A stretch of DNA of 34,006 nt from positions 556,774-590,779 of the forward strand of contig NW_027152016.1 in assembly GCF_004359215.1 (NCBI RefSeq). Reading direction: 5' to 3'. Under the pieces are notes generated by a model. The model made no database searches and was not told the DNA's origin. It was given only the letters and a program-made list of their open reading frames with translations. The translations under genes and the position numbers were made by a program. Positions 17,531 to 27,051 of this stretch are shown one piece after another. The stretch comes from Bremia lactucae. Lineage: Eukaryota; Oomycota; Peronosporomycetes; Peronosporales; Peronosporaceae. Position 1 is the first letter of the stretch. Every line of letters begins with the position of its first letter.

Positions 17531-17860
17531 GTCTTAGACTTCCAATTGATCCACGGTCAGGGGAGTGAAGACAGTAAAATGTCTCATCTCGCCCCTGAAA
17601 AGAAGCCGTGGCTTTTGCCAGAAAGGCTTATCAATAGCTTGTCTGGAGAAGCTACTCCTCACAATAAATATTACTAATTCGGTTCATGATGTTCTAGCCA
17701 GGCCATACCAAGAATGAGTCTGTCACTGTTTTAGACATTGGCATGTCTGAGTTAATAAACTCTAATGTTAAAAACATTAATTTTGAGCCCGACTGAGCAG
17801 AAATAAGTAAAACGGCACGTACTTCGTCGAGTAACACTCGCTATACTAACGATTCACTAA

Positions 17861-18667
17861 ATGCTGAAAGCAGCGTGCAATATCCCTGAGATACGTGGAG
17901 TGGCACGTCTAAGTCCACCGAGTATGGTCGGCCGAGGTGGCACCATCCTAAGTGTCAATAGTGACACTATTGGCGGTTCGCCAGGGCATTTTGGGTCAAA
18001 TCCTCCTAATGCACGTGAGGCGACACGTAAACGTTCGCTGGATAAGGAAGTTGAGTTTTTTAACTCTTTATCGGATGTCAAATTAGACACCATGTCTTGT
18101 ATAGAACCAATACAGGCTGAAAACCCTGGGGACGTGAATGTCCCGGCCTCTAAAAGGCGTATTGTCTTCATCTTCACTCCAAGACAGGATGGACACGAAG
18201 CGTGTATACCCTCACAAAGTGATACGAGTGAGCAAGTACATACGCTTGTAAATGGCGTAACCGGTAACATTGAGGGGGAAGTAAGCCTTGCGGCAATCCT
18301 CTCGTTACATGCTCTTTTAGAGCTAGACGAAATGTCTATTGATGAGTGCGGTCGAGTCTTAAAAACTGGTGACTTATCTGAAATGATGGTCATTCGACCT
18401 ATGGTTGAGTTAAACTCATCGTCACTTCTAGACGAAGCTGTCCTGGATGACACAAAAGGTGCACTTTGTGCGCGAAATGGGTCACCGATCCTGGAAGATC
18501 CTACGGATCCTTTTTATTCCTTAATTAAGGAATTCCAAGATAAGGTATGTAATAACCCACCATCTGTTTTAGCTCCGGATAGAAGTGTTCATCATGAAAT
18601 TGACTTAGTAATGGGAACCAAATACTGTGTCACAAGAACAATGGCTTTTACCAAAGGAGCAGTGTGA
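17861..18667 (+). pseudogene. PR-RT spacer and RT start, element B
   Basis: Longest open frame of element B, 268 codons. The first about 230 residues are the variable linker between protease and RT, acidic and Ser-rich, with blocks LAAILSLHALLELDEMSIDE and YSLIKEFQDKVCNNPPSVL. The end reads RSVHHEIDLVMGTKYCVTR, the first conserved RT block (RHEIELKPGLKYCV in C). The frame is lost at 18667, within the motif that normally reads RQWPLPKEQ. The equivalent linker in D is about as long and similarly Ser/Glu-rich. Confidence 0.75.
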
Positions 18668-19330
18668 CGTCATTGACGATTTCTTCCATGCAAAGCACGA
18701 GGCTGAAATGTTACGAGAGAACAAATCTCCTCATTCGACACCGACATTTTTGTGTCAAAAAGCCAAATGGTAAATGGCGCATTGTACATGCTTATAATAA
18801 GCTTAAGGCTGCCACTATACCAGCCCAAACCCCCATTCCTAGAAAAGATGTTCTTTAGAACAATATGGTGGGATGTACAATGTACAGTGCATTGGACTTA
18901 GTCAATGGTTACTACCAAGTGCTTATGCGAGCTAGTGATATCCCGCTTACAGCGGTTAGCACCCAAAGCGGCATGTAATGGGAGTGGCTGGTTTTCCACA
19001 ATGGCTTTCCAACGCCCCGGCAACATTTAATCGTCTAGTGACGCAACTGTTTCGCCCTCATCGAGGTTATGCACAGACTTATTTCGATGACATTTTTGTC
19101 CATAGTCGTGCGGAGCAGGGTCGGTCGGATATGGAAAACCATTTAGACCATTTGCGAGCAGTGCTCGAATGCATGCGCACAAAAAAATTGTATGCCAATG
19201 CATCTAAATGCATTTTTGGCGCAGACGAAATTCCTTCTTTAGAAAACTTCATTGGAAAGCGATGCCTTAGAGCGATTCCGCTAAGGTAAAAGCCATAGTA
19301 GATTGGCCGGTTCCTAAAAACCAAAAGGAT
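18668..19330 (+). pseudogene. reverse transcriptase, element B
   Basis: Fingers and palm in several frames: SPHSTPTFLC, KPNGKWRIVHAYNKLKAATI, PAQTPIPRKDVL, a stop, then YSALDLVNGYYQVLMRASDI, a stop at SGM*WEW, then SNAPATFNRLVTQLFRPHRG. The catalytic YFDD is preserved in AQTYFDDIFVHS near 19076-19100. The thumb block NASKCIFGADEIP is followed by a frameshift before the GKHGVRPDP-like block. Multiple defects make it inactive, but all core motifs are traceable. Confidence 0.85.
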
Positions 19331-19900
19331 TTGCTTAAGTGGTTGGGTCTCGCCAATTATTTACACAAATATAGCAAAAATTACGCTGATATGGCTAGGC
19401 CATTATCTAAACTCCTAAAGAAAGATATAGAATGGTGCTGGACTAGCACCGAAAATAATGCTTTTCGAGCAGTTAAGGGTAGTCTTATCCATGCCCCGAT
19501 TCTGGTACTGCCAAACCCAAATTGGCCTTTCAGTATCGTCTTTGACGCATCAGATTTTGCCATTGGCAGTGCTCTGTTACAAACAGATGTTGATGGGCAT
19601 CAACGTGTTATTGCGTTCGAGTCTAAAAAGCTTAAAGCTGCGGAAAAGAACTACCCAGTTCATGACAAAGAGTTCCTTGTTATGAAGTATGCTCTCGTCA
19701 AATTCAGAGGTCATCCACTCGGCTCTAAGCCGTTTGTGATTTTTACAGATCACACATCATTGCGCACGGCGACTAAGTCGCCCCATCTCTCACAGAAAAT
19801 GGCCCGATAACTATCTTTTTTTGCGGAATCCAACTTCGTGGTGAAGTATAAGCCCGGCAAGCAAAATGCTTTGGCCGACGCGTTATCACGCAGGCCGGAT
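19331..19900 (+). pseudogene. RNase H, element B
   Basis: Open for 159 codons, 19331-19810. The connection LGLANYLHKYSKNYADMARP is followed by SIVFDASDFAIGSALLQTDV (first catalytic Asp), IAFESKKLKAAEKNYPVHDK with the Glu, and VIFTDHTSLRTATKSPHLSQ with the TDH motif. A TAA at 19808 ends the frame just after KMAR. The tail resumes as VKYKPGKQNALADALSRRPD to about 19900. This is the best preserved enzymatic domain of the element. Confidence 0.85.
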
Positions 19901-19929
19901 TATGAGATTCTCATTCAACGACTATCTCG

Positions 19930-20830
19930 TCACCTATTCCTGAATTAATCAGTTCGGCTTACGCCAAGGATAAACAGTGTGCAGCTCTGCTACGAGCGTT
20001 ATAGGACTCAAATTGGGTATTAAATTGGCGGCACGTTTGCGTGCAAGGTTACATCGATTTCTATCGATAACAACCTGTTGCACAAACATCGCGGACCCTC
20101 CGCGTGTCATTGTTCCTCATGATGAGGAGGTGAAGTACCGGATCCAATATGAGGCACACGATACTGTCCTTGGTGGTCATCTCGCTTGAGAAAAGACCTA
20201 CGGCTTCATAGGCCAGAGTCGGTGGCCCAAACTTTAAAAATGGGTCAGCACATATATTCGCACATGCGAAACGTGCCAACGGATTAAACCCTCGACACAT
20301 GCTGCTGCGCCACTGGCGAGTCTTCCCGTCCCCATAGGATTGTGGGAGTCCATTAGTATGGATTTCGTCTTTGGGCTACCGAAAGATTCAGCCGGTAACT
20401 CCGGTATAGTGGTCTTTGTTGACCGTTTGAGCAAAATGGCTTACTAAGCAGCCGTGCCAGATTCCATTGATGGAGACGGTACAGCTAAGCTGTTCATCGA
20501 TCGCGTGTTTCGAAAACATGGTTTGCCAGTGGCAATTATCTCTGATCGGGATCCCCGATTTTACGGGTAAATCTGGAAATCAATTTTCCGAGTGCTTATA
20601 ACCAGATTGGAGATGTCCACTGCGGACCATCCACAGACCGATGGTCGAACTGAACTTGTCAATCGCGTCATTGAAGACGTTTAACGCAGCGTGTGTGCTC
20701 AGACACCAAAGCGCTGGAGCTCAATGCTCCCAGTAGTGGAGTTTGCGTTCAATGACGCTGTTCATGCCTCTACAGGCTATACTGTGTTCTATGTAAACGG
20801 TCTTACCAACCGCGCGTTCCATTAACGATA
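19930..20830 (+). pseudogene. integrase core, element B
   Basis: N-terminal part VKYRIQYEAHDTVLGGHLA then a stop. The zinc Cys pair reads TCETCQRIKP at about 20263-20290. The catalytic domain has ISMDFVFGLPKDSAG (first Asp near 20361), FVDRLSKM, AIISDRDPRFYG (second Asp) and STADHPQTDGRTELVNRVIE carrying the Glu. All three acidic residues are visible but separated by stops (for example after YG and in DV*RSV). It continues through LPVVEFAFNDAVHASTGYTV. Confidence 0.85.
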
Positions 20831-20889
20831 CCACTGCAGGGTTAAGGGCTTGGTGGGGGAGAATCGGCCGATAGGCTTGCTGATATCAG

Positions 20890-21226
20890 CCCTGTTACCG
20901 TTCGGAAACAAGTAAGCGAGTTTCTCGCGACGCGATTTAGTATCTTAAGACATGTAAGAGATACGATGGCTGATAGCCAAGACAAACAAAAACAAGAAGC
21001 AGATGCCAAAAGCAGAAACTGTATTAATTCGTATATGGTCGGAGACCGAGTTTTACTAAACGCTAAGAACCTACCTACCAACTTGGTATCCGCGGTCTTC
21101 AAGACCAAATTTCGCCCGCGCTTTATTGGACCATTTACGTTCGTGGCCAAGAAGGGCCTAGCTTATACGCTAAACCTTCCCAACAAGCTGCGTACACATC
21201 CAGTGTTTTACGTTGGCTTGCTTTAG
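20890..21226 (+). pseudogene. integrase GPY/F module, element B
   Basis: Open frame 20966-21226: DSQDKQKQEADAKSR, VGDRVLLNAKNLPTNLVSAV, FRPRFIGPFTFVAKKGLAYT, LPNKLRTHPVFYVGLL then a stop. The GPF core and FYVG end are intact and match element A. The usual next residues (KPYRDP) are present after the stop, showing a simple nonsense mutation. Confidence 0.85.
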
Positions 21227-21678
21227 CCATATCGGGACCCTTCCCACTTGGACTTGAAGGCGCTTGCGCCGAGACAGGCGGTCGTGCCGCAGATTGTTGC
21301 ATCCTCACCAGGATATCCAACTGGCCCTCTTTACGTGGTAAAAGCGATTTCGGCGAAAGACGCCCGAACCGCCTCAAAAGAGCTCCCAACCCGAGCAAGG
21401 ACCTCACGAAGAAGTTGCACCTCGTGTCGTTGAGCATCAAATGCTTCCGCCGAAATTTCGGCCCCCTCCCGCACCGCTTGATGCGCGGGGAAACCTTCAG
21501 TTTCATGTGGAGAAACTTTTAAAGCGACGTCGTCGTGAGGGTCAATACTAGTATCTGGTGAAGTGGCTAGGGTAACCCTCTTCCAAAAACTCTTGGGAGT
21601 TCGAGGTACCTCTTCGGCAAGATTGCCCGTACAACGTTGACATTTTTGAGCTCCAAGCTGAGGGTCAACTCGCGTCAA
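21135..21678 (-). other. minus-strand open frame antisense to B linker and chromodomain
   Basis: Two overlapping minus-strand frames are open across the region where the plus-strand pol has stops. One includes HEVQLLREVLARVGSSFEAV, a potential helix. Element A reads HEVQLLREGLAHVEGSFMAV there. The plus strand is certainly the ancestral coding strand, so this may be a by-product of its composition. No ATG start could be assigned. Recorded because C has an even clearer antisense ORF at the same relative position. Confidence 0.25.
21440..21640 (+). pseudogene. chromodomain, element B
   Basis: After a Ser/Arg/Pro-rich linker the plus strand reads FRPPPAPLDARGNLQFHVEK, LLKRRRREGQY, a TAG, YLVKWLG, a TAG, then PSSKNSWEFEVPLRQDCP. 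This is the end-of-pol chromodomain with the YLVKWLGYP...WE signature, broken by two TAG codons. Such domains bias integration towards marked chromatin. Confidence 0.8.
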
Positions 21679-21864
21679 ACGTCGCTTCCCACTACTAAAC
21701 GTGGGATTAGGTGGATCTAAAGCCTCAGTGCGGCTTCGATCCTTGGTTGTACGGTCAACCGTAGCACTGAAATATCGGCTAGCCTTACTTCGTTTTGTGG
21801 CATAAATGCTGAACGTAACTGGCCTTTGGCCTAAAGCTTAGCGAAGTCGAAGCGAAGCTTCACC

Positions 21865-22140
21865 TTAATCCGCAGACTCTCTGATATTCCAGATATTACG
21901 GAGTTTGCGGGCCCGGTGAACCCAGTTCTCAAATGAGACTTCGTTTTCACTCCTTGTTTCGTTTGGAAACAAAACGATCAGAATCTTTCTCATGCAGGTC
22001 ACCGAAGCCCCACAAGCTTGATCACGTAAACGCGTCAGATACTGGCTTCGCGTCATTACCTTCGGCGTAAGGTAATGCTCATGAAGAGCGTCGCGGGCAG
22101 CGATCTCCTCCGGCGTCCTCGCCGGGTCACCAGTGATCCA
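21865..22140 (-). pseudogene. minus-strand coding region after the C chromodomain, unknown
   Basis: Open from a TAG just after the end of C pol (QSHRASR*) to a stop at 21865, in the same frame as pol. It reads CEPFPWITGDPARTPEEIAA, RDALHEHYLTPKV, MTRSQYLTRLRDQACGASVT, KILIVLFPNETRSENEVSFE and NWVHRARKLRNIWNIRESAD. The homologous, more decayed stretch at 7560-8083 shows conservative changes, which supports minus-strand coding. Either it is a 3' extension or extra ORF of family C, or an antisense ORF of family B; both neighbours are present in both copies. The first ATG in frame is at 22056-22054. Function not recognised. Confidence 0.5.
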
Positions 22141-22159
22141 GGGGAAGGGCTCGCATCTC

Positions 22160-22440
22160 TATCGAGATGCGCGATGAGATTGACGTTTTGCCATCGATTT
22201 ACAGGCGCCAGAGGCGCGTGTTTTCTGATAGACCTTATGATCCATTGGATGGGTCTCGTCATACTGACGGACGAGGCTCTCAACGTCAACAACCAGCTGG
22301 GAACGAGGCTCCCTGCTGTCATGTGAAGGTTGTAAACCGCACCAGCGAACAAGATAACTTGTTCGCTACCCCTTCACATCACGGAGTATACGTTCCACAA
22401 GGAAACGTTGACAGCCTTGGAAATTCACCAATGGTTGTGG
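22160..22440 (-). pseudogene. chromodomain, element C
   Basis: From the right: FTPPPQPLVNFQGCQRFLVE, RILRDVKG and a stop at 22366. Then in another frame come SW followed by REPRSQLVVDVESLVRQYDE, THPMDHKVYQKTRASGACKS and MAKRQSHRASR*. The middle (LVRW.GYP) is disrupted by a frameshift between 22366 and 22310. The order and motifs are those of the chromodomain closing oomycete Ty3 pol, and the basic tail ends at TAG near 22160. Confidence 0.75.
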
Positions 22441-23007
22441 CGGAGGAGTGAAAATTAAATCCGACCCATGTGTCGGATCTAGTGTCGATGGTCGACAAAC
22501 TCGATCGCTTCCTCCATGATTTGGAGGAGGGACTTGACCACGAGCGCGGTAAGCGTCGCTCGTTGGAGCAGACGGTGCAGGCTCACCATATCGAGCGGTT
22601 GGAAGACCGTTCGAAGAGTGCGTACTCCTTGTTGGAGTACGAGCGGAAGTATCATGCTGTCCGCGATGAGCTGTCGTCAGCTCATCGTAGCTTCGAGGAT
22701 CTTCGAAACCGGCCTGAGAAACTTCAGGTTCAACATGAAAATCTGGTTCGCGATCACAATAATCTTTTGGGTATTCTTGTAAAGAGTGGTCAAATCCGTC
22801 CTCGGAAGAAGCCGCGTACTGATGGTACGGCCGGAGCCGACCAACGTAAAACGTAGGATGCGTTCGCATCCTACGTCGCAATTCTATTGTGTACGCATTG
22901 CCTCTTCGATGCAGTACACGGAAAGGCCCAATGAACTTGGGTAGTAGTTTAATGCTACCCACATTAGTGACTAATCGTTTAGGTAAGTTTACCGTAGAGA
23001 GTAGCAC
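22441..23007 (-). pseudogene. integrase GPY/F module and long linker, element C
   Basis: Minus-strand frame open for 213 codons (23007-22366). It starts LLSTVNLPKRLVTNVGSIKL, continues LPKFIGPFRVLHRRGNAYTI and RTHPTFYVGRLRPYHQY (GPY/F module). About 120 residues of Pro/Ser/Asp-rich linker follow, leading into the chromodomain. The linker has no stops although most of the element is broken. A plus-strand ORF of 122 codons lies within this linker, antisense. Confidence 0.8.
22488..22856 (+). CDS. antisense coiled-coil ORF within C pol linker, 122 aa, hypothetical
   Basis: Plus-strand ORF with ATG at 22488-22490 and stop at 22854-22856, entirely antisense to the open integrase-chromodomain linker of C. 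The product begins MVDKLDRFLHDLEEGLDHER and continues with heptad-like Leu spacing (SLEQTVQ, YSLLEYERKYHAVRDELSSA, HRSFEDLRNRPEKLQVQHEN, LVRDHNNLLGILVKSG), predicting one long helix or coiled coil. It ends in a basic segment, RPRKKPR, that could be a nuclear signal. No membrane segment or signal peptide. It could be a real antisense gene of the element, or an artefact of the composition of the pol linker. Family not recognised; function unknown. Confidence 0.45.
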   Translation: MVDKLDRFLHDLEEGLDHERGKRRSLEQTVQAHHIERLEDRSKSAYSLLEYERKYHAVRDELSSAHRSFEDLRNRPEKLQVQHENLVRDHNNLLGILVKSGQIRPRKKPRTDGTAGADQRKT

Positions 23008-24175
23008 TAGATCATTAATTTGAATGAATTAACATTTGCTCTTCCATGTTTGTCTGCATTCCATTTCTGTCGGTCCACTGCGTTAGCAATAGAATCCTGA
23101 ACGAAACGGATAATTGATTCTCGAGTTAGCAGAAACTCTTCCGCTAACTCATTTGTTTTGTCTTTTTCAGTACGCTTAGTGCGTACTGCCATGAGATCAA
23201 TCTCATTTTCGATGTCGTTTTCTTCGACATTGACATCACTCGCGTCGTTGTTATTTTCGACGCGTGTTGAGCATGAGCCAGAATTGGTTTTGCTCCTGCG
23301 AGTCCCCCCCCCTTAGACTAGAGGATCCCTCTAATTGGGTCGGTATGCGAGGATGGCGTAAGCCATTCACAAAGAACGGTGTATGCGTTGTAGACGCATG
23401 CACCGAATTATTGATGGCGAATTCGACCATCGGTAAAAACTCGCTCCAATTCGGATACGATTGGACGTAACCTCGAAGTATCTCTTCGAGGACGCTGTTT
23501 GATTATCCGTTTCTGGGTGATCGGATGTTGACATAGTCAGCCGTGTTCCGAGAGATCAGAATACGGATTGCCAAACTCCGCCGATAACGGTGGATCTCTA
23601 TCCGAGACCAGTTCACGGAGTAAACCGTGGAATTTGAATACCGTGTCGATAAAGACACGGGCACAACCCGGAGCCGTAATCGACTCTGGTACCGCAGCAA
23701 GGTGCACCATCTTGCTGAATCTGTCTACAAAAACAAGGATTCCATTATTTTTGTGGTCGTTTTCGGGAAATCCGAAGACGAAGTCCACAGATACGGACTG
23801 CCAACACTCTGCTGGAAGTTGTAGAGGTTGGAGAGGTGCACGGGATGAAGGGCTGGGCTTCACCCGTTGACATACTTCGCAAGCACGAACGTACTTGCGC
23901 ATAAACTGATACTGGCGGGGCCAATAAAAGTCGCGACTTACTGTGAGTTAAGTTTTCTCACGTCCACGATGCCCAGTTATTGGTGCATCGTGACGCTCAT
24001 ACATGATGCGCAAGCGCAAATCATTGGGATTTGGGATGGAGTGTCGCCTGCAAGGGCTGTGAAATACAATATGCCGTTGCGTGTTGTGTATCGATCGGAT
24101 GACGATCGATATAAAGCCGGTAAATATTAAAAAAGTATTATCGGATGCATTTATCTGATAATCCAATAAACGCAA
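23008..24175 (-). pseudogene. integrase, element C
   Basis: From the right: NPNDLRLRIMYERHDAPITG (24050-23990) of the N-terminal domain. Then frame 23902-23537 reads YVRACEVCQRVKPSPSSRAP (zinc Cys pair), SVDFVFGFPENDHKNNGILV (first Asp), FVDRFSKMVHLAAVPESIT and LVSDRDPPLSAEF (second Asp). The glutamate block is lost after a frameshift at about 23535. The part between 23500 and 23192 is scrambled, and 23192-23007 resumes with TRESIIRFVQDSIANAVDRQ, KWNADKHGRANV. Two of the three catalytic acids are kept. Confidence 0.85.
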
Positions 24176-24182
24176 CGGACCC

Positions 24183-24407
24183 TTATCTTCTTCGTAGGCT
24201 TTTTTTTAAGTCATCAAACAAGGTTGATGACAGAACACTTGAAATGAGTGTTGCAACAGTGGGATTATTTTCACTGTTGGAACGCGCAGCCGGCTCGAAA
24301 TCGGGTCGGCATGGAATGGTCTGTCTTGATCTGCAATCGCGAAGATGGGCGATTGCATCAAGCTTTGCTTGATACCTTCGAAGGAATGCCGACAATCGGC
24401 GATCCAT
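24183..24407 (-). pseudogene. RT connection fused to RNase H tail by deletion, element C
   Basis: Minus-strand frame reads RRYQAKLDAIAHLRDCRSRQ and then CRPDFEPAARSNSENNPTVA. The first part is the RT/RNase H connection; the second is the end of RNase H (usual SRRPDFE). The whole catalytic part of RNase H between them is deleted. The element is therefore non-autonomous even ignoring frameshifts. Confidence 0.7.
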
Positions 24408-25240
24408 AGCGTTTTATCGTCTTTTTTTCAAAGACAAGAGAGATGAACTGTCATCTCGGCATAATTGCGGAAGTACTTATGCAAATACGCAGGAACTTTC
24501 CAAGTCCCTTGACATCGACTGGAACTGACCATCGGTAAATGCCTTGATCTTTTCGGGATCAGGGCGCACGCCGTGTTTACCGACGTTGCACCCAAGAAGT
24601 GGTATTTCGCTTGCAGCGAATATGAACTTCTTGAGATTTGCGTACAACTTATGCTTTAGAATAAACGTGACTTTAAGGAACTCCCACGTCCGTCTTTCCG
24701 TCATAAGTCCGGCTATAGACGAATACACCGTTAATAACTCAGAGCGAATTCTCGCACCGGTCTCAACAGATTCGTTACGCATCTATCGAATGTTGCACTA
24801 AGCCCCATATGGCATTACTAGCCATTCCCAGAGCATCCCACTGGGAGTGCTCACTGCTGTGTACGGGATGTCTTGTTCTCGCATAAGGATCTGATAAAAT
24901 CCATCCATCAGATCCATAAACGATAAGATGGTACTCTTAGACATGCCATCTATGATTCCGTATTTTCTAGGTATCGGTGTTTAAGCCGGTACCGTTGCAG
25001 CATTCAGTTTATTGAATGCGTGGACTATCCGCCACCCTCCTGTGGCCTTTCGCACACAGAAGGTCAGAGAGCTATGTGGGGAGGTTAACTTCCTCACATA
25101 TCCCGCTTTCAATCGATCGATAAATTCTTTATCGATCGCAAGTACTTGTTCACGAGGCAGTGGCCACTGCTTCATGACACAGTACTTCAAGCCCGGTTTG
25201 AGCTCGATCTCATGTCGAGTGCCTTTATCCTTAGGCAACT
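24408..25240 (-). pseudogene. reverse transcriptase, element C
   Basis: N-terminal block DKGTRHEIELKPGLKYCVMK, then QWPLPREQVLAIDKEFIDRL, SPHSSLTFCVRKATGGWRIV, HAFNKLNAATVPA and a stop. After that come PIPRKYGIIDGMSKSTILSF, MDLMDGFYQILMREQDIPYT and GMLWEWLVMPYG. A deletion follows, and 24782-24477 continues with KLYANLKKFIFAASEIPLLG, CNVGKHGVRPDPEKIKAFTD. The stretch that should carry YFDDIFVHS reads SELLTVYSSIAG, so the catalytic aspartates are lost. Confidence 0.85.
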
Positions 25241-25610
25241 CGCACGGAACTGCTTCAGGGAATACATCCCTGAATTCTGCTAAATTCTGGTATTGATTTT
25301 CTGTCTTGAGTGACTCCCAGGATTGAGTAGTATACCTCTCAATCCGATTCTTCACATCGAGGACACATTCGTCCATCGATGAGCTGCTGAGAACCCGTTT
25401 GTTCTCTGCAAAAATTACCGCTGACCAAATGTCGGTTACGTAATCGTCCTCAGTGACGAGTACGCAGATCTGCTTGATTTTACCACAATGCAGATCTCTC
25501 AAGAACCGCTTAGGTTCTAGGGTTGGTAATTGAGTTATCTCCGAAGTTAACTTCGGAGGCGCATACAGATCAAGAGTATAAGCGCCTACTCTTGAACCGT
25601 TATTAACCAA
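25241..25610 (-). pseudogene. PR-RT spacer, element C
   Basis: Open minus-strand frame, in phase with RT: NNGSRVGAYTLDLYAPPKLT, EITQLPTLEPKRFLRDLHCG, KIKQICVLVTEDDYVTDIWS, AVIFAENKRVLSSSSMDECV, FRDVFPEAVPCE. It is almost identical to 8360-8830 plus 8813-8880 of C'. No DSG protease motif is found upstream: the spacer joins directly to the gag knuckle region. Confidence 0.75.
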
Positions 25611-25799
25611 GACATTTAATGTCTCGGTTTCTTATACACAGGATGCCGAGGGATCAATTTAGGTGCAGAAACACATAGTGATTGTGTGTCTGGAGCAACT
25701 TTAGTCAAGAGATTTGCAATTCTCATAAGGTAGCTGGATTAGTAGGGCGTTGCGCCCCTACTGACCCCGACCGTTTTTTGGCGGTCCGCCTCGCTGTTG

Positions 25800-25985
25800 C
25801 GATTTCGCAACAACGTCGGACCCGCGACCGTTGCCCGTTTTGGCATACGGTCCAAAATTACGTTCAGAACCTTTCGGTGCTGGGCGTGGGGCACTACACT
25901 CATGAGCGTAGTGTCCTAACTTTTGGCAGCGATAGCATTGATGCTATCGCTTAGCGCTCGAAAAGCGAGGCATGAACACCGTAAT
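25800..25985 (-). pseudogene. gag zinc knuckle, element C
   Basis: Minus strand reads CYRCQKLGHYAHECSAPRP (about 25937-25880), a complete CCHC knuckle with C-x2-C-x4-H-x4-C spacing. A Gly/Arg/Lys-rich tail (GNGRGSDVVAKS) follows in one frame. It corresponds to the degraded knuckle of C' at 9012-9305. Confidence 0.8.
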
Positions 25986-26061
25986 CAACGTGTGTTTATG
26001 GACTAGGTTATTTGTAGTACAACTCGCTAAGAGTCGTATGTGCTGGGCATATTTGTGAACA

Positions 26062-26573
26062 TCATGCTTGCCTTGCTTGAGTTTCAGAAGCTCTGAACTC
26101 AGCCCTAGGCGGTTCAAACGTCTGTTTGAGCCGGGCTTTAAAAGCCTCTAGCGACTTAGAGGCATATGAATCGCGCAACTTAAGGATGCCCAAGTTTTGG
26201 CACGACCTGCCAAATTTGATTAAGCGAATGTGGCTTGCATTTGCTCGTCGCCGATGTAACGTGCCCTTAAGGCATCGTCCAACTCGACAAACCATCTTTG
26301 GAGGGAGTCTTCTTCGACTCCCCTAAACTTAGAGATGTCAATCTTTAGGGCTTCGGAACGACGCGTATGCGTCATCCCAGGTACAGAGGTCTGTACCTGT
26401 TGTAACCCCAACAGTTCTGCCAGTTGAGAGCCTTGCTGATTCAGCAAGGCTACCTTCTCTTTCACCTCGTCAAGTTCATGTTGTATGAACTTGGTTATGG
26501 CTGAATGGAGGGCATCTCTGTCCAAATCGGACAGCATGGCCAAGGTGGCATCGCTCCCTACGGTCGAACTCAT
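26062..26573 (-). pseudogene. gag, element C
   Basis: ATG at 26573-26571. Open to 26220: MSSTVGSDATLAMLSDLDRD, SAITKFIQHELDEVKEKVAL, LNQQGSQLAELLGLQQVQTS, SEALKIDISKFRGVEEDSLQ, RWFVELDDALRARYIGDEQM. The frame is interrupted at a stop just after TFA. The next frame gives AGRAKTWALGI, LKLRDSYASKSLEAFKARLK, QTFEPPRAEFRAS. This is an N-terminal coiled segment followed by the retrotrans_gag domain. The ATG lies about 45 bases left of the LTR boundary. Confidence 0.85.
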
Positions 26574-26598
26574 TCACTCGACCTCACTCCTTGGACGG

Positions 26599-26615
26599 AC
26601 TACAAAGTGCTATCA
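26599..26615 (-). other. primer binding site, element C
   Basis: Minus strand TGATAGCACTTTGTAGT, two bases after the LTR end. It differs by one base (TGA for TGG) from the C' site, which would weaken pairing with a tRNA CCA end. Confidence 0.6.
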
Positions 26616-26617
26616 GG

Positions 26618-27051
26618 TGTAACGGGGCACTACGACTTGTACTGCTCCAGTACAAGTCCACGTCACACTGCTTCAGTTGCAAGTGGTGCCTTACGTCTGC
26701 TAGTACGTGCAGAGAAAGACTTCACTTTAAGACAACTAGCTTAGAGAGGGTTAAATGAAAACTGTATTAATATAATTAAGTTTCTCTTCTTTCTATCTGT
26801 TAATGCTAACTTAATTATAAGCTAATACTAAACATGCAATTGAAATCTTTTCTGTCTCTCTCTCTTTCTTTTACGTTTATAGCTGATTAGTCTGCGGAAT
26901 AAATAGATATAAAGGTTTGTACCTATTTATGGATAAGATTTCCGAGCATTACTATATAAAGCAATAGTCTCCAAATATTATCTACCTTTTCGATAATATA
27001 TAAATTAACAACCTTAAGTGTTAATTTCATGTAACGATACACCTCGTTACA
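26618..27051 (-). repeat. 5' LTR of element C
   Basis: Plus-strand limits TGTAAC and GTTACA, about 434 bp. On its own strand it starts TGTAACGAGGTGTATCGTTA and ends AGTGCCCCGTTACA. It contains a pyrimidine-rich run on the plus strand (CTGTCTCTCTCTCTTTCTTT) near 26860. Homologous to 10145-10582; the end also matches the E LTR. It sits directly against the 3' coding region of E'. Confidence 0.85.

Larger units (their letters stand above)
15531..21640 (+). mobile_element. Ty3/gypsy element B, nearly complete, no 3' LTR
   Basis: Plus-strand element in canonical order: LTR (15531-16015), primer site, gag, protease, PR-RT spacer, RT, RNase H, integrase, GPY/F module, chromodomain. Domain order Gag-PR-RT-RH-IN with chromodomain identifies a Ty3/gypsy chromovirus-type element. 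Each domain has at least one stop or frameshift. No 3' LTR is found: the chromodomain is followed by sequence of minus-strand element C. Element A is a shorter copy of the same family. Confidence 0.85.
21865..27051 (-). mobile_element. Ty3/gypsy element C with 5' LTR, no 3' LTR
   Basis: Minus-strand element. From the right: LTR 26618-27051, primer site, gag, zinc knuckle, PR-RT spacer, RT, RNase H tail only, integrase, GPY/F, long linker, chromodomain, then a further minus-strand reading. Protease is deleted, as in C', and most of RNase H is deleted. The RT catalytic motif is lost. Left end is joined tail-to-tail to plus-strand element B with no LTR between them. Confidence 0.85.

Noticed and set aside
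17857..18453. Minus-strand ORF of 198 codons
   Set aside because: Antisense to the open PR-RT spacer of element B, with no second copy to support it. Likely chance, though its length is notable.
23300..23315. Run of about 10 C residues
   Set aside because: Homopolymer within broken integrase coding of element C; likely slippage or sequencing noise.
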